64,000 nt of DNA from Plotosus lineatus (GCA_024760905.1 CM045731.1:18721001-18785000); one strand, 5' to 3'. Positions 46,331-58,076 are shown, counted from the first letter of the stretch. Numbers and translations: made by a program. The notes: generated by a model not told the origin, from the letters alone.

Positions 46331-47399
46331 TATATATATATATATAAAAAATATATATGCATGCATGCTTATCCCCAGTTTCTCATGTACAATATACACA
46401 GATATATATAGTTCTTCATGTTTCCAGATCAGACATCAGGTATTTTGTTTGGCTGGAGAGTGTGGCCTGATAAGCGGCCATGTGATACAGAAATTTTTTT
46501 CTTGTTGTCATTGTCATCTCGGGTGAGAATGTGGCAAACAGGGTTAATTGTTGAGGTTAATAGTCAGTTCCACTGATTCTCTTCATATTTGGAGGAACCA
46601 CTCAAACTCTCAACGAGTTAACTTGTTATGAACATGAATTATAATTGAAAAAAATCCAAGTCCAAATTTTGGAAGCCTGAAATGTGAGCATAACCTTAAT
46701 ATCCTGCCTCAGAGCAAATTTAATGGCTCTTTTTTTATCTCATGCTACTGACTCAATAGTTTGTTTTCCCCCTACCACATTAGTGTAGCTGGTCGTCATA
46801 GAAACACCAAATGAAACTGCCCTACGTCCGCATGATCGTCCGTCCTCATCACAATGTCCCCTATGTAAATAAAAAAAAAAAACATTTGCAAAAATGACTA
46901 AACTTTGAAATCCTGTCTTGTCATCAGGTTTAAAGTAAAATCAAATGCAATCCTTCCCAATCTCCTTTTATTTAAACATCTTTAAAAATGTAGTAAAATA
47001 AATATTTCAAGTTGCAGTCTGCGGAAATAGATTTGATAATTTACATTAGCCTGTACGAAAAGGCTGCTGTATTTGATATGTCAACCCATATGAGGAAAGT
47101 TAATGACAACAATAACATTATACAGATATTATACTTGCATGTCCTATATATAAACTTGTGAATAAAATAAAACTTTACACGTCTACACAATACGAGCGTT
47201 TATTCACATACAATAGTCCTGAATGCACCCCTTTATCAAAATGAATGGTATGTTCCGCTGCTTAATTCATATTCAAATCACTTCCATATTTGTTGTTGTG
47301 TATGCACAAATCATGCTTTCATGTGTTCATAAAATTTGCCTTTTCCTAGTATCCAAATCCACAACCTCACCGACATTTGTTTTTGTTTGTGCTTTTCAG
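46331..47399 (+). other. rngtt: end of rngtt intron 5
   Basis: AT-rich, no repeat or exon recognised until the acceptor at 47397-47399. Confidence 0.5.
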
Positions 47400-47649
47400 T
47401 GTCGAAGCTGCAGCGGCAGCATTCTCTCACGCCCGCTCTCCTGGAATTTACAAGGAAGACTACCTGAAAGAGCTTTTCCATCGCTACGGTGACATGGATG
47501 ATGCTCCACCTGCCCCGGAGCTCCCTGATTGGTGTTTTGAAGATGGCAACGATGACACAGATGACGATGGTAATGTGATCAGTCAGGATTCTGGACCGAG
47601 CTCATCGGGGTCAAATTCTGGGAAAAAGAAGAGGGAGAAACTGAAATTG
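47400..47649 (+). CDS. rngtt: rngtt exon 6 (end of triphosphatase domain and linker)
   Basis: Acceptor TTTGTGCTTTTCAG, donor TTG|GTAAGA. Residues 148-231: [43 protein letters not shown], then an acidic linker (NDDTDDDG), a Ser-rich part and KKKREKLKL. The conserved PGIYK-DYLKELF-RYGD and LPDWCFED blocks close the triphosphatase domain; the linker is the variable part of the family. Phase 2 in, phase 0 out. Confidence 0.95.
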
Positions 47650-48530
47650 GTAAGAATTGTTGGGGGGGGCACAAAGGAAATTGTGCCCCAACCTGGTCAT
47701 TTACAAAAAATATTTTTTAAATAACTCTTGACTTTTTTGTTGTAGGTGTTTCAAGCTTTAAAAGAATTGTAATTATGTCCAGTACTGATTTTTAATAATT
47801 CACTGCATTTCCACGAACATCTGGATCTTGTGCAGCTTTCCCTATTACTGAGTTATTATAGCTCATGCTTATATATTTGATTATCCTAAGCAGCATGGGT
47901 TCACCCAAAATGGAAGTTTTACCACACAGTGATGACAATAACCAATCGGAGGAGAAAGAACGCATGGTCAATTAAATGCTTAAAAAGTACATTGGAATAA
48001 AATATTTGAGATAAAATAAACAAACGTAAAAAAAAAAACATCGAAAGTAACCAAAGGTGATTTTATCCTGAATACATAAAATTCAAGCACACTTAGAGTA
48101 TAGATCCCCACCAAGCCTGTCACTCCCACATGAACAAAATTGTCATAAATCATCTTATCGCACAATGTTAAAGAATCCCTTTAAAAACTCCTGAATGTGA
48201 GAAATTGGTCATATCTCTCTTCAAAGTCCCACATCTAGTATAATTTTGAATGGGACTTTTTGTATCCCAATAACAAACTCAAAAGCTAGAAGTTTAACAT
48301 AACCAACTTAGTGAGGGTTATAAGCTGATATGCAAACTTTGGGAACCAAATGACTGCCTAAAAGACGAAGTCTAAAAGCCCTGAAAGGTTTTATTTTCTT
48401 TGCATTGTGTGGAAGAAATTTTCCATTATAAAATCCCTGGGGTCTTTACAGGGGTCTGTGGATTTTGTTGTTGTTTTTTTGTTTTGTTTTTCAATAATCT
48501 GTAGAATGCAATAAGAATGTTCAGACCACA
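47650..48530 (+). other. rngtt: rngtt intron 6, first part
   Basis: No repeat or exon recognised in 0.9 kb. Confidence 0.5.
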
Positions 48531-48985
48531 GTGTACAAGACGGTGATGAGGTCAGCGATGTTGTATGGTTTAGAAACAGTGGCATTGAGAAAAAGACAGG
48601 AGGCAGAGCTGAAGGTAGCAGAGATGAAAATGTTGAGGTTCTCTTGGGGAGTAACGGGGATGGATAGGATCAGGAAGGAGTAAATCAGAGAGATAGCACA
48701 TGTTAGATGTTTTGGAGACAAAGTCAGAGAGGCTAGATTGAGATAGTTTGGACATGTACAGAGGAGGGATAGTGAGTATATTGGTAGTAAGATGCTGAGG
48801 TTGGAACTACCAGGCAGAAAGCCTAGAGGAAGACCAAAGAGAAGATTTATAGATGTGGTGAAGGAGGACATGAAGGCAGTTGGTATAAGAGTAGAAGATG
48901 CAGAAGATAGGTTGAGATGATGGCAGAGGATTTGCTGTGGCGATCCCTGAAGGGAACAGCCAAAAGGAAAAGAAGAGAGGGGAGG
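48531..48985 (+). mobile_element. LINE-a 3' fragment
   Basis: Starts at GTGTACAAGACGGTGATGAG and ends GGGAACAGCCAAAAGGAAAA. Protein blocks are those of the LINE-a RT C-terminus (KMLRFSW-VTGMDRIRKE, GRPKRRFIDVVKEDMKAVG) with stops. 5'-truncated. Confidence 0.9.
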
Positions 48986-49650
48986 GTGAAATAAACAAAA
49001 AACAAACACCCACCGGAATTCCCACTACTTGATACTTTCAAGCTCCACTTTTAAAAAGAAATTGAAGTGTGATTGCAGTTGACCCCTTTCAAAGTTGATC
49101 AAGTAACTTTCACTCATCCACTTTCCTTCTTTTTTTTTTTTTTGGAGAATATTGGCTCTCTGAGCTTTAGCTTTACATCATTAAGTGAATTGGATGGGTT
49201 TTGATACAGAAGTCACATCTAATTCCTTGGAAACGTAATGAAGACTCACCATGTAATAATTACAGTGACTTCCTGCAGCAGTCTAGTTGGAACAGTTAAA
49301 TTAGTGACGAGATTCCCTGTAGTGCCCGTAAGCAGAATCACGACACCGCATATCCTGCTTTCTTGATGACTCAAGACAGCAAATCAAGCATAATGCAGGA
49401 TTTTTTTTTTCTTTCTTCAATTTTTTTTGTCTACAGGGATCTTTTTTCTTTTCTGGTGATTAGTGCTAGTCATTTCTTTTGCCTGCTTGCCAGAGTAAGT
49501 TGAAGTGGCATGTCTGTGTGTAGGAAGCTGTGACAGGCATTTGGCTCTTAATTCTGCATTGTTAAGTTTTTTTTTTTTGCTAGTTTTGATAATCCACTTT
49601 TCTTAATAGTTTGATCAAATTTTCAGAAGGTTGTCATATCATACCTTAGA
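48986..49650. other. rngtt: intron 6 sequence, nothing recognised
   Basis: T-rich runs at 49128-49142 and 49408-49425, otherwise no feature. Confidence 0.5.
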
Positions 49651-49654
49651 ATCA

Positions 49655-50912
49655 TGTGATTGTCCTCTTCCATGTACACAAGCGAACAGATAACCACAGA
49701 ATTTCCAGCCCCAAGGCACACCGGATAATAAGGCGCAACACCACTGCCCCCCAAAGCACCGGATTAGAATTCGCATTCAGAGAAACAAAACCCAGAGAAG
49801 TCAAACTTGATTCAACTCTCACAATAACTCTCAGCATTGTTCAGTTATAATAATATAAAATATAAAATAATACACTTCACAATAACTCTCAGCATTGTTC
49901 AGCTATAACAATTTAAAACAGTAAACTCACTTTTTCAGTTTATTCCTCTTCCACAAATCCATCAAACTCTTCATCTTCAATGTCTGAGTTTCACAGTTGT
50001 GCGAGTTGGCCATTAAGTGCTGATCCCTCTATTATTTTTTTTATTATATTATATTTTATCTATTATTCCCTTGCACATGGAGTCAGATCAATAGAGGACA
50101 TTAGAAGTCTTCCTGCATCGTGACCTTCTCTCAGCCACGCCCCCTTAAAGAGAGAGTGCATTTGTATTGTTCATCAGTTCATTTTCTGTAACCGCTTCAT
50201 CCTAATTAGGGTCGTGGGGAAGCTGGTGCCCATCCCAGCCAACTCTGGGCGAGGGCAGAGTACACCCTGGACAGCTCGCCAGGCCATCGCAGGGTGGAAA
50301 CATGCCGATGGCTTTGCAGCCTACTCTTCTCGAAAGTCAGCAATGGTTCTTTTACATACCTCACACCATAGACAGTGAGAGACATGGCCGGCCTTTGATA
50401 ACCCAGTTAGCTGCACTGGGGGGAGGAACAGTGACAACCTTGTGGAGAGTGGGACTCGAACCCCCAACCTTTTGGATCAGTGATCCTGTACCACTAGACC
50501 ACCACTGCCCCTCATTTGTATTGTGTTCATTACAGAACGGAGGTCATTACTCTTAAGGAGCTGTATCAGTATAATTTTCCATTTCAGAAGTTAATCCGAG
50601 GTCTCAGGAGACCACCTGTAGCAGAGCTTTATTCTGGTATTTGGACATAAATCCCTCTAACTATCCATAGAGATCCCTCTAACTTACGACCTGTTGACAC
50701 CAATATATAGCGGTTGAAATTCTTTGGTTAATCCTCCGGAATGTTAGTAAGCTCTGAATTAGTTTGCTTCACTTGGGTTTTGACGGTGCCAGTGAGATGG
50801 AGCCAAGGCCGCATCCACACATAAGGCGCACTGGATTATAAGGTGCACTGTCAGCTGTTTTGAAGATGAAAGGCCTTTAAGTGTGCATTATGGCCCGGAA
50901 AATATGGTAGTA
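49655..50912. mobile_element. decayed DNA element with AAGGCGCAC motifs
   Basis: AAGGCACACCGGATAATAAG at 49715 and AAGGCGCACTGGATTATAAG at 50823 are the familiar motif of a fish MITE family near both ends. TIRs and target are not clear. The SINE at 50171-50512 is inserted in it. Confidence 0.5.
50171..50512 (-). mobile_element. S1 SINE (tail b), full length
   Basis: 12-bp target duplication CATTTGTATTGT at 50159-50170 and 50513-50524. The complete element on the minus strand has B box GGTTCGAGTCC-type (as GGGACTCGAACCC here), body and tail b ending CGGTTACAGAAAATGAAC. Confidence 0.93.
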
Positions 50913-51014
50913 TGTGATAAGGAAGTTACTTTGCCATTATCCTCACTCTGAACGCATGGCCACAGATAGATTATTCCAACTTTCTATGGTTATAATGAAA
51001 ATATCTGCCCCTAC

Positions 51015-51100
51015 TGCTGGATCAGGAATTGAACCAGAGACCCTTCAGTCCCAAAGCTACTTCTCGAACCATGAGGCTATGGCTAACCCCCCAAAAATAT
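51015..51100 (-). mobile_element. S3 SINE head fragment
   Basis: Complement of the S3 head: TTTGGGACTGAAGGGTCTCT and GGGGGTTAGCCATAGCCTCA. Confidence 0.7.
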
Positions 51101-51289
51101 CCTTTTACTCAAGGCTTGTTCAAAACTTTTAATAAACTGCTGGATCTAGATTGTGATCCAGGTCTGCCTTAAGATGTTTCTGGGTTCATGCCAGATCCAT
51201 ACCCCATCCCTCCATTAAGTTTGATGAAAATTGTTTCAATAGTTTTTGTGTAGTCCGGCAAATAGACACTCATTCATTCAGTCAATCAT

Positions 51290-51800
51290 TCATTTTCTTC
51301 CGCTTAATCCAGGGTCGGGTCGTGGGGACAGCAGCCTAAGCAATGAGGTCCAGACGTCCCTCTCCCCAGCCACTTCTTCTAGCTCTTCTGGGGGGGGCAC
51401 CGCGGCGTTCCCAGACAAGTCGAGAGACATAGTCCCTTTAGCGTGTTCTTGGATGACCCTGGGGTCTCTTCCCAGTTGCACATTCCCGAAACACCCACAC
51501 CAGGGAAGCATTTTGGAGCCATTCTGACCAGATGCCCCAGCTACCTCAACTGGCTCCTCAATGAAGAGAAGCAGCGGTTCTACCCCAAGCTCTCCCCGAA
51601 TGGCTGAGCATCTCGCCTTATTTCTAAGGGAGAGCCCTGCCACCTGGCGAAGGATGCTCATTTCATTCGCTTGTATCCGCAATCTTTTTTTTTCGATCAC
51701 TACCAAAAGCTCGTGACCATCAGTGAGGGTTGGAATATAGATTGACATGTTAATTGAGTCTTGAAGCTCAGCTTCCCTCTTCAACACGACAGACTGGTAC
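51290..51800 (-). mobile_element. LINE-b 3' end
   Basis: Minus-strand protein blocks MSILRQVAGLSLRNKARCSA, ELGVEPLLLFIEEP, PPEELEEVAGERDVW, SLLRLLSPRPDPG and the tail CCTGGATTAAGCGGAAGAAA followed by ATGAATG repeats. This is the C-terminus of the LINE-b RT protein. Confidence 0.88.
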
Positions 51801-52672
51801 AGGCTCCGCTTTACAGCAGAGGCTGCAGCAATCTGTCCGTTGAATTCCCGCTACATCCTTCCTTCACTCATGAAACAGACAAACACAAACAACCAAATGT
51901 AAACAGACGCTGATGAATACGTTGCTTCCCCTGCCAGGCAGCAGACGTAGTAAGTAAAGGATTAAAACTTCAAGTCTTGACTAACTTGGTAACTCAAACA
52001 GCATTTGGTTCCAGAATTCTTTACTGACATCATATTGAACCAGCAGGTGCACGAACTGATTGATCAGTTCTGCTTGCTGGGTTAGTTCTACATTTCAATC
52101 AGTCAAACCTTTATTTCCGCTATATTTCAGTCAAAAGAAATAATCCCAAGCCTTGGTACGGCAAATGAGGAATCCCAATAAGACCATGTGAAATAAGAAA
52201 TGTGCAAATTGAGCTTTCAACAGCATTAAATTCAAGTGTTGTTGTTTTGTGTTTATTCTGGATTCAGCAGCGAGCTGAATGTGGTTCTAATCGAACCCTT
52301 TGTACTGACGCTTGTGCACATGGTTTTCTTTGATAGCGAGGCGCTTCCCATGCATTTTTTACTCTGATAAGTGGATTATCCTCCTTGTCTTTTGCAGCTT
52401 TTCTGACAAATGGGATCATGGCATACTAGGTTGAATTTTTATTTTATTGAAAAGTTCAATAAACCATGGAAATCAAATTTGGAGCTTAGTTTTTTAGCTG
52501 TTTCCAAAAAACCTAAACAAACAAAAATCAGCATATAATGTTGGATAGATAAATAAGAGAGAATCAGGAATGCATCACTGACCTGCATTTCAATGTTTAA
52601 AAGGTAAAATTTTCTCCACTTGGCAACACCCTTTGCTTTTTCATCATTTCTTCCTCTCTGTTTTTCATTCAG
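51801..52672 (+). other. rngtt: end of rngtt intron 6
   Basis: No exon or element identified before the exon 7 acceptor. Confidence 0.5.
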
Positions 52673-52782
52673 GGAGCCGTGTTTTTGGAAGGTGTCTCAG
52701 TCAAAGGAGTGTCTCAGGTGACCACTCAGCCCAAACTGGGGCAGGTACAGCGTAAATGTCAGGAGTTCTGCGAATGGGAAAA
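52673..52782 (+). CDS. rngtt: rngtt exon 7 (start of guanylyltransferase domain)
   Basis: Acceptor TTTTTCATTCAG, donor AA|GTAAGTG (strong). Residues 232-267 plus two bases: [36 protein letters not shown]. Mammals have [20 protein letters not shown] here. This is the N-terminal part of the nucleotidyltransferase fold. Confidence 0.95.
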
Positions 52783-53950
52783 GTAAGTGCTTTGCGTTGG
52801 AGTATTACATGGCTGTCTAGTGTATGCATGTTGGCCTTTTCTGATTTTTTTTTTCCACCACCATGTTGGATCAGGAAACAAGGATAAAAGGATGGTATTA
52901 TTCATTTTCCATGCACTCTGATCAAGTCTCAAGGCAGCATGCACCAGTCTGGGCTTTTCGGTACATTTCGAGTGCTTCACAGAAAATACTGTGCTTCCCC
53001 TGCAGCTGAAATGGAGCTGCTCATTGCCACATAATCTATGAACAACACCATGCTCATGCCAGTCTGTGGTATTTCTTAATTTATCAAAGGAGAAACTGTC
53101 TACAAAGCTTGTTTGTGCAGATTATTAAAAACCCATACAAGAAAATTTTCAAATTTAATAACTTGCATAAAGGGTAAAAGTCATGTCGTGGTCAAAGTCA
53201 GATTCAAGTCAACACCGTCCTTTCAGAACCCCTCTCTCTCAGTCTACCAGATTTAGGTTTCCCCCCAAAGGTTTTGCACGCTAATCCCTTACATTAATGT
53301 AAGATACAATTTCATAATGAAATCAATTCATGATGAAATAAGAAATCAAACGTGAAAATTTCTGCATCATATTAACAGAACTTAGTTGACATCCTCAGTG
53401 GAGCACCATCGTGATGGAATATGGTTCGAATGGTTGTCCAGTGTCAGCATATGCTCACTACAGGAAAAACAATAAAGCTTCTATGTCACTAAGTCGATGC
53501 CAATTGGCTGTTATGGATTGCTGACTTGCATAATAACAGATAACTGTTTAAAAACAAAAAAAACCTCGTACTCCATTGCTCAGACTCGCACAGAATAAAC
53601 AAACACAATCTCACTTGGGTAAGCAGAAAAACCTTTGTTGAACAAAAGAACACAAAAAATGTACAGTTGCACTAAACATGAACTTGTGAAACGGATAATT
53701 AAACTAACATGGCAGGTGATGCACATGAGTGCGGAATTCGGCACGTGAAAGTTGGTGAAGAAAAAACACAGAGATAACCTTTAGTGCTTCAACGTCAAAT
53801 CTTAATTGGGAAACGCAAGGTTGATTTTCCAACAGGGTGGAAGTTGATGCTAATGTATGGACAGTCTGAAATTGTTCAGCCCTTTAAGGAGCTGTGCTAT
53901 TCTACTAGCTTTGAACACCTCTTGATAGATATCTTAAATCTATACATTTT
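52783..53950 (+). other. rngtt: rngtt intron 7, first part
   Basis: No exon or clear repeat in about 1.2 kb. Confidence 0.5.
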
Positions 53951-53954
53951 AGAA

Positions 53955-54125
53955 GGATATAGGGCAGTGGTGGTCTCAGTAGATTAGGCTCTGTCTGACT
54001 GAGCCACATATTGGGAGCCAAATTGCCATAGTTGGGCCCTTCATGCACAACTGCTCAGTTGGTAAAACCGATAATTGCTAATTGTTCTGGATGAGGGCGT
54101 CTGCCAAAAGCCGTAAATGTAGACG
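53955..54125 (+). mobile_element. S4 SINE, forward
   Basis: tRNA-like head GGGCAGTGGTGGTCTCAGTA, and tail GGATGAGGGCGTCTGCCAAA followed by AGCCGTAAATGTAGA, the common fish tail (see complement at 10410-10480). Confidence 0.75.
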
Positions 54126-54129
54126 AATA

Positions 54130-55100
54130 AAACGCTTTTGTATCAATCAGTCATCATTTAGTTCTTGCTTGTGCAAATATAAATTCCTGGATATAATGTT
54201 TTCAATGCTGCTGGCTGTTACTGTACTTCATATCCAGGTTGTGCATTACCTTAAAGAGCCAAAAAAGACTTGATTTTATTATTTTTGCCTCTCCACACTC
54301 TTAAGTGACATGCTTTACCCAAAATAAGCCTCTCTGTCATGTCTCCGAAGGGGATGATGGGGTTGTGGCTGCCTTGCATCAGTGTGAAGTTCCGTACGAC
54401 ACACTGCAGAACCACAAATAGCTCCCTCTCTCATTTCGTCCCACAGATACGTCTTCCAAACTGTCAAAGTTTTCGTGGGGGCTTAATAAATGACAGCTCT
54501 TTTGTGGAATAAGAACTGCCTGTCTCTGCCTGCCTCACAGCTCCTGTTGATTAATTTCGAGAGGTGAACAATAGCCACACTGATTTTCATATTTCTGCTG
54601 CAAACTCGCAAGGTACGTATATCAGTGTTTGGGCCTGCTTGAGGATGGTAGGACTCCTGAACTCACAGTGCCTCAGTCATTTGTGTGACAGAATAACCTT
54701 CAAACGTGTTTCTGCTGGTGGAAACCACAGCAAATGTGTGTAACTCGATTTAAAGTCGAGGTTTTTGAGGTCGCTGCATATTTTGGGAGTCGAGACTCCT
54801 GAAATCATTTAGTGTAATAGAAATGTAATAGATTTGCATTATTATCATTTCAATGCAATAGTTTTGTGCTTTGCATGGCTGTCAGGAGGGATAGATTGAG
54901 GTACGGTAGGCTCCCTGCAGCATCAAACTGGTCAAGTTATTGTTCTCTGATCCCCATGTTACCAATAAGACCCATGGGTCTGCTGCTCAACAGATGTTTT
55001 TTGTGTTTTGCACCACTCTGTGTAAAGTGTTTGCAGGTGATCAAATAAGAAAATAACTTATGCCTTAAAAAGCATTAGGATCAAAACATTGAAAATACAA
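54130..55100 (+). other. rngtt: rngtt intron 7, second part
   Basis: Nothing recognised before the (GT)n tract. Confidence 0.5.
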
Positions 55101-55102
<2 letters not shown>

Positions 55103-55146
<44 letters not shown>

Positions 55147-55160
55147 GTGTGTGTGTATGT
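55103..55160. repeat. rngtt: (GT)n immediately before the exon 8 acceptor
   Basis: About 58 bp of GT with one GC and one TA interruption, followed within 3 bp by the CAG acceptor at 55163-55165. No separate pyrimidine tract exists. Confidence 0.97.
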
Positions 55161-55165
55161 GTCAG

Positions 55166-55267
55166 GACTGGCTTTCCCGGAGCTCAGCCTGTTTCCATGG
55201 ACAGGCGCAACATCCATCTGTTGGAGCAGAACGGCTGCAGGGGCAGCTGGAAGGCAGATGGAACACG
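55166..55267 (+). CDS. rngtt: rngtt exon 8 (guanylyltransferase catalytic lysine)
   Basis: Acceptor TATGTGTCAG, donor CG|GTGAGC. 102 bp, phase 2 in and out. Encodes [20 protein letters not shown], then [13 protein letters not shown] and the first two bases of Arg. KADGTR is motif I (KxDG) of the covalent nucleotidyltransferases: Lys297 forms the lysyl-GMP intermediate (Lys294 in human). [10 protein letters not shown] matches mammals exactly, but the four residues before SWKADG (GCRG) differ from the human PYKV. The next exon lies beyond the window. Confidence 0.94.
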
Positions 55268-55278
55268 GTGAGCTACGG

Positions 55279-55280
<2 letters not shown>

Positions 55281-55326
<46 letters not shown>
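55281..55326. repeat. rngtt: (AC)n just after exon 8
   Basis: 23 perfect AC units starting 14 bp after the exon 8 donor. Complementary to the (GT)n on the other side of the exon. Confidence 0.97.
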
Positions 55327-55329
<3 letters not shown>

Positions 55330-55654
55330 CCTGAGCATGCACACCAGAGCGGTGCATGATTGGCACACACATGAGACTCTTTTAGTCTCTCAGGATGGTG
55401 CTGAACACAGCACCACTATTATAGACTGACTCAGGTGAAAGATATCCTACCTCACCTCAACTGCATATCAGAAATGAAATGAATTACTGATATTTGTTTG
55501 TATTGAAATCTCAGCCCTGAAACAGGTGTGTAAATAAGTAGTTATTCTGTTCAAGATGGAAGGGTTCGTCCTGAGCTTGGGTCGATGAAAGAATATATCA
55601 TAATACATCTCAATACACCTTTAATTAAATAATAAACAAAACACACCCTTATTC

Positions 55655-56134
55655 TGTCTGTCTGTCTCGATCCCTGTCTCTTTTTTGTTTCTTGTGTTTA
55701 AACTCTGTATAACTGCTCTCTTTCGCTGTCAGTCTGCCTCTTTACTCCTCTTTATTTTCTGTCTAATCTCCGTATAATCGCTCTCCGTTTCGATCACTCT
55801 CTCTCCATCTCTCTGTTGAGCTCCTACTCTATTTATCTAAACCCCATATCTTAATTTCTTTCTTGGTCTACATTCTGTTCTATAAAACTGCAATCTCTCT
55901 CTCTCTCGCTCTCTCCCTGTCTGTATAAATATCGCACGATCTACAGCTGTCTGTTTTACTGGTGTATCTTGTTTATTTGTCTGTCTATCAGGCTGTCACT
56001 CTGTTTATCTGTTTTTTTTTTCTTTTTTTTTTTACTTTTCTCTTTCATGCTTTCTCTCTCTGTCTTTCTTCTTTTCCCTCTGTCCGCCTTTCCCTGTCTC
56101 TCGCTCTCTCCCATTTCTCGCTCCTTCCCTCTCG

Positions 56135-56196
<62 letters not shown>
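55655..56196. repeat. pyrimidine-rich (CT)n block
   Basis: Degenerate TCTG/CTCT-rich sequence passing into a pure (CT)n of about 30 units at 56138-56196. In rngtt intron 8. Confidence 0.93.
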
Positions 56197-56198
<2 letters not shown>

Positions 56199-56537
56199 TG
56201 AGTCGGGACAGAATTTCCCAGCTGATTATTTATATTTGAGATAGTTAGAGGCCTTTTCATGCCGTTTTGGAAGTGTAATTGAAGGGGACATTTTGCTGAG
56301 ACTCTGCACATCATCTCTAAATTTTAATGAGCCGTCGTTCTTTTTGTTCCATCCTTTTCTTTCACGCTGCAATGAGTCCGAATCGAACACTCAAAGAGCG
56401 TACCATTTAGAAAGCTTCAATGACTATACGTTCCGAAGTGTCGGATTACTTTCGATATTATTTTAATTATGTATTCTGCATTAATTTTAGGTGTCTTAAT
56501 TGTAACTCAAGCCTGGAACCATTCTGGAATGGTCAGT

Positions 56538-56705
56538 GTTAGTTCGTACTGCCACTGTTGGGTCCTTGAGTAAGGCCCTTAATCCTGAGTTGCGCACACT
56601 ATCGCACACATATATATTAATTAGTTGTGTGTATGTACAAGTTGCATGATGAATGTAAGTCACTTTCGATTAAGGAGGTTTGAGAAATGCAATGGATGTA
56701 AATGT
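56538..56705 (+). mobile_element. S4-like SINE, decayed
   Basis: GGGTCCTTGAGTAAGGCCCTTAA and the tail AATGCAATGGATGTAAATG are the recognisable parts. Confidence 0.55.
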
Positions 56706-57490
56706 ACCTCATGGGTGGGGGCTGCAGCTTTAACGCTGCTCCTAACATACTTCATGTGTAGGACTATGTGGAGTCCATAAATCATGGTTGGTGCAACATG
56801 TAAAGCCCTGTTTCAAACCATAATCATTGTGTGGAGCAACATCTCTTGTCGTGCCGCTAATCAGCATGCATGGCTGAAGCTACTTGTGTAGCCCTGCCTC
56901 TAACCATATCTCATGGGCTCATGCTGCATATATAGCGCTTTTCATAATCATACATTAATAGGCGGGGCTACATGTAACCCAGTCACTCGCCCCAATATGC
57001 TTTGGTGGAGCTACATATGGAGCACTGCCCATAGCAATAATTTTCTATAGCGCTTCCCCTAACTACAGTATAACTGTTAATCGGCGCTACATGTGACCCT
57101 ATCACTAACCATAATGTTTGGGTGGTTCTACTTTTGTCGCCTGTCCATAACCATAAATGATGGGTGGAGCATCATGGATAGAACTGCCTTTCCCCGTAAC
57201 TGATGGGTGGAGAAACATGCACAGCCCGACCCTAACTGTAACTCATCAATCATAATTTTTGGGTGGTACGATGTCATGGCCATGCCCCTTACCATAAGTC
57301 AAGTGTGAAGAAACATGTAGCCCTACCTCTTGCTTTCACCTATGGGTGGAACTAAATGAGTAGCTCTATGTTTGTCCCAAATTTATGGGTGGAGCTAGAT
57401 GTGTAGTGTCACCTTTTGGTCATAACTTTTGGGCGGAGCAACATGTGTAGCTAATTGTAACTGTTAAGCTGAAGCATACGTGTAACTTTG
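56705..57490. repeat. degenerate ~44-bp minisatellite
   Basis: About 16-17 divergent units around GGGTGGAGCTACATGTGTAG / CCCTGCCCCTAACCATAA. Motif starts can be seen near 56785, 56831, 56871, 56915, 56950, 57000, 57073, 57117, 57160, 57205, 57258, 57302, 57341, 57387, 57429 and 57470. Confidence 0.85.
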
Positions 57491-58036
57491 CCCTGATCCC
57501 AAGGGTGCAGCCAGGTGTACCAATGTGTGCCACATTTACCCATGATCCACGTCTCTGCTTTGCGACTCAGACACGGTGACGTGGAATAATAAATCAGCTT
57601 TTATCTTGTTTTGGCAGGAAGGTGGTTCCAGAAAGTTAAGCCCATTCATCATGTCCCTGGTGCCGAGACAGAGCTTATGCTTTGGGTTGCCAATATTTAT
57701 TCCCCGAGTCCCACGATGGACCTTCCGTTTAGTTGCTGCAGCTTCAGCCTGCGCTTGTTTACCCAGAGGGAGTGTTTTGGGCTGACGAGATTTTGGCAGA
57801 AAGAGTTGTCCTGTCCTGTTTGGAACCAGACACGCTGCATTTGCACTGCCTGCTAACTTAAGTGAAGTGTTCAGTTTAAACGAATCTATCCAGCAACGGA
57901 TGATGCGGCTCGCTCTTACAGAGTGTTGTCCTCGCTCTACTGCTCTTTCCACGTAAATAATTAAGAGAAGTGGGACATGCGTTTCAGGCTGTAACCTCAG
58001 GGTATCTCTCTTTGACACACACAAACACACACTCGC

Positions 58037-58076
58037 GCTCTCTCTCTCTCTCTCTCGCTCTCTCTCTCTCTCTAAC
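58037..58076. repeat. (CT)n microsatellite
   Basis: CT repeats with a few CG units. Causes the Arg-Glu repeat start of a spurious reverse frame. Confidence 0.95.

Noticed and set aside
47650..47724. Read-through extension of rngtt exon 6
   Set aside because: The open frame continues 25 codons past the donor, but joining at TTG|GTAAGA to exon 7 gives the conserved LKL-GAVFLEG sequence.
56138..58076. Short regularly repeated tracts as a CRISPR array
   Set aside because: These are eukaryotic simple repeats without spacer structure; no CRISPR-like array exists in the window.
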